This document shows, piece after piece, positions 63,496 through 64,000 of a stretch of DNA of 64,000 nt. Positions within the stretch are counted from its first letter, which is position 1. The number at the start of each line of letters is the position of its first letter. The position numbers and the translations under genes were made by a program. The notes below the pieces were generated by a model that was not told where the DNA came from, ran no database searches, and saw nothing but the letters and a program-made list of their open reading frames with translations. Source of the DNA: Flavobacteriales bacterium UBA958 (GTDB lineage Bacteria; Bacteroidota; Bacteroidia; Flavobacteriales_D; Crocinitomicaceae); NCBI GenBank assembly GCA_002293045.1, contig DBCM01000014.1, forward strand, positions 1-64,000. The letters are read 5' to 3'.

Positions 63496-64000
63496 ATGAA
63501 GCAATTAAGTCACCTGTTTTCTTGGCTTTTTTTACCCTTGTTAATGCCCTTGTATGGCTTGTTGATTGTATTGTTTTATCCCGCGGAGGAACTCGTTCAG
63601 CAGGGAATAGGTGTATATGCGCTGCCAATTTCAATAAAATGGATCGTTTTTGGCATGTTTGCGGTCTTTAGCTTGGTTGCACCCGGACTCTCTTTTTTGG
63701 GCCTTTATCGATTTAAAATAATTACAACCATAGACATAGAAAACCGCACAGAACGGCTGTACCCTCTGTTAATCATGTTGATCTATGGAATCATGCTGTA
63801 TTGGTTAATTGGCGAAAGCGACCCAAAACAGCTGTTGCCTGGGTATTTTTTAGCCTTGGCGCTTTCTGGTGTCGCCGTTACCTTGGTGTTTATGGGACTT
63901 ACTCAAGTATTGAAAATATCGATGCATGCGGGGGGCGCGGGAATATTGACGGGGTTCTTGTATGCATACTTTATGCAGCAACACAATCCTTCCTACCTGT
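63496..64000 (+). CDS. Polytopic membrane protein, partial (runs off the window)
   Basis: At least 168 residues from ATG 63496, 2 bases after the rpoN stop. Five hydrophobic segments are seen, with a basic-acidic cytosolic turn TIDIENRTERLYPLL. ISMHAGGAGILTGF contains a single His like part of a PAP2-phosphatase motif, but the rest of that motif is not visible. Function unknown; it is probably part of the asnS-rpoN transcript. Confidence 0.75.
   Translation, partial: MKQLSHLFSWLFLPLLMPLYGLLIVLFYPAEELVQQGIGVYALPISIKWIVFGMFAVFSLVAPGLSFLGLYRFKIITTIDIENRTERLYPLLIMLIYGIMLYWLIGESDPKQLLPGYFLALALSGVAVTLVFMGLTQVLKISMHAGGAGILTGFLYAYFMQQHNPSYL

Overview
The window looks like a stretch of chromosome from a Bacteroidota bacterium, most likely Flavobacteriales; a Crocinitomicaceae/Fluviicola-like host is a guess. 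The evidence is the type IX secretion system (T9SS) repertoire: PorZ, five further proteins with T9SS C-terminal sorting domains (four type A, one type B) and RemB-like outer-membrane proteins. Supporting signs are the long insert-bearing IspG, the ftsX-DUF3098-uppP-truB block, the DUF4175-ATPase-ybeY-mnmG block, and AT-rich upstream regions carrying the Bacteroidota -7 box TAnnTTTG without Shine-Dalgarno sequences. I see no tRNA, rRNA, CRISPR array, insertion sequence or prophage. Genes are packed tightly, many with 1-17 bp overlaps.

Layout. 1-7641 (+): end of rodA, a class A penicillin-binding protein, the two 3-oxoacid CoA-transferase subunits, cysQ, and two RemB/Wzi-like outer-membrane proteins. 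7682-8732 (-): three tandem short SSB proteins. 8925-11179 (+): enoyl-CoA hydratase and a Wzx-type flippase. 11166-14314 (-): ArsC-like protein, bacilliredoxin and PorZ. 14377-19670: a glycolipid-looking group (GT-C-like membrane protein, UbiA prenyltransferase, HAD phosphatase on +; second GT-C-like protein and YqaA on -). 19715-24927 (-): a T9SS cargo protein, an omega-amidase/aminotransferase pair and an S41 peptidase. 25036-27229 (+): TIGR01777 epimerase and PIN-PhoH ATPase. 27230-27895 (-): ftsE. 28029-35840 (+): a large TPR protein, an outer-membrane barrel and a T9SS-exported amidase.

35834-43026 (-): hydroxyacid dehydrogenase, mnmG, ybeY, an RsbW-like ATPase and the giant DUF4175 coiled-coil protein. 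43027-43503 is the only long gene-free stretch; it is AT-rich with repeats and one DnaA-box-like site. 43504-43935 (+): rpiB. 43932-47935 (-): hemW, a T9SS lysyl-endopeptidase-like protease and an exported thioredoxin-fold protein. 48021-53399 (+): udk, ispG, ftsX, DUF3098, uppP, truB. 53779-56118 (+): a glycine-rich beta-helix T9SS protein. 56183-60522 (-): AIM24-like protein, pth, a type B T9SS cargo and a small membrane protein. 60615-64000 (+): asnS, rpoN and a truncated membrane protein.

Functional themes are cell-envelope construction and division (rodA, PBP1A, uppP, ftsE, ftsX, flippase, GT-C/UbiA/HAD), T9SS secretion and surface proteins, and housekeeping translation genes (mnmG, ybeY, truB, pth, asnS). 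The window is mostly ordinary core chromosome. The items most worth a second look are the three-SSB array, the UbiA-HAD-GT-C group next to porZ, the glycine-rich beta-helix protein, promoter boxes placed so close to start codons that transcripts should be leaderless, a terminator that abuts the yqaA start codon, and the repeat-bearing gap at 43027-43503.
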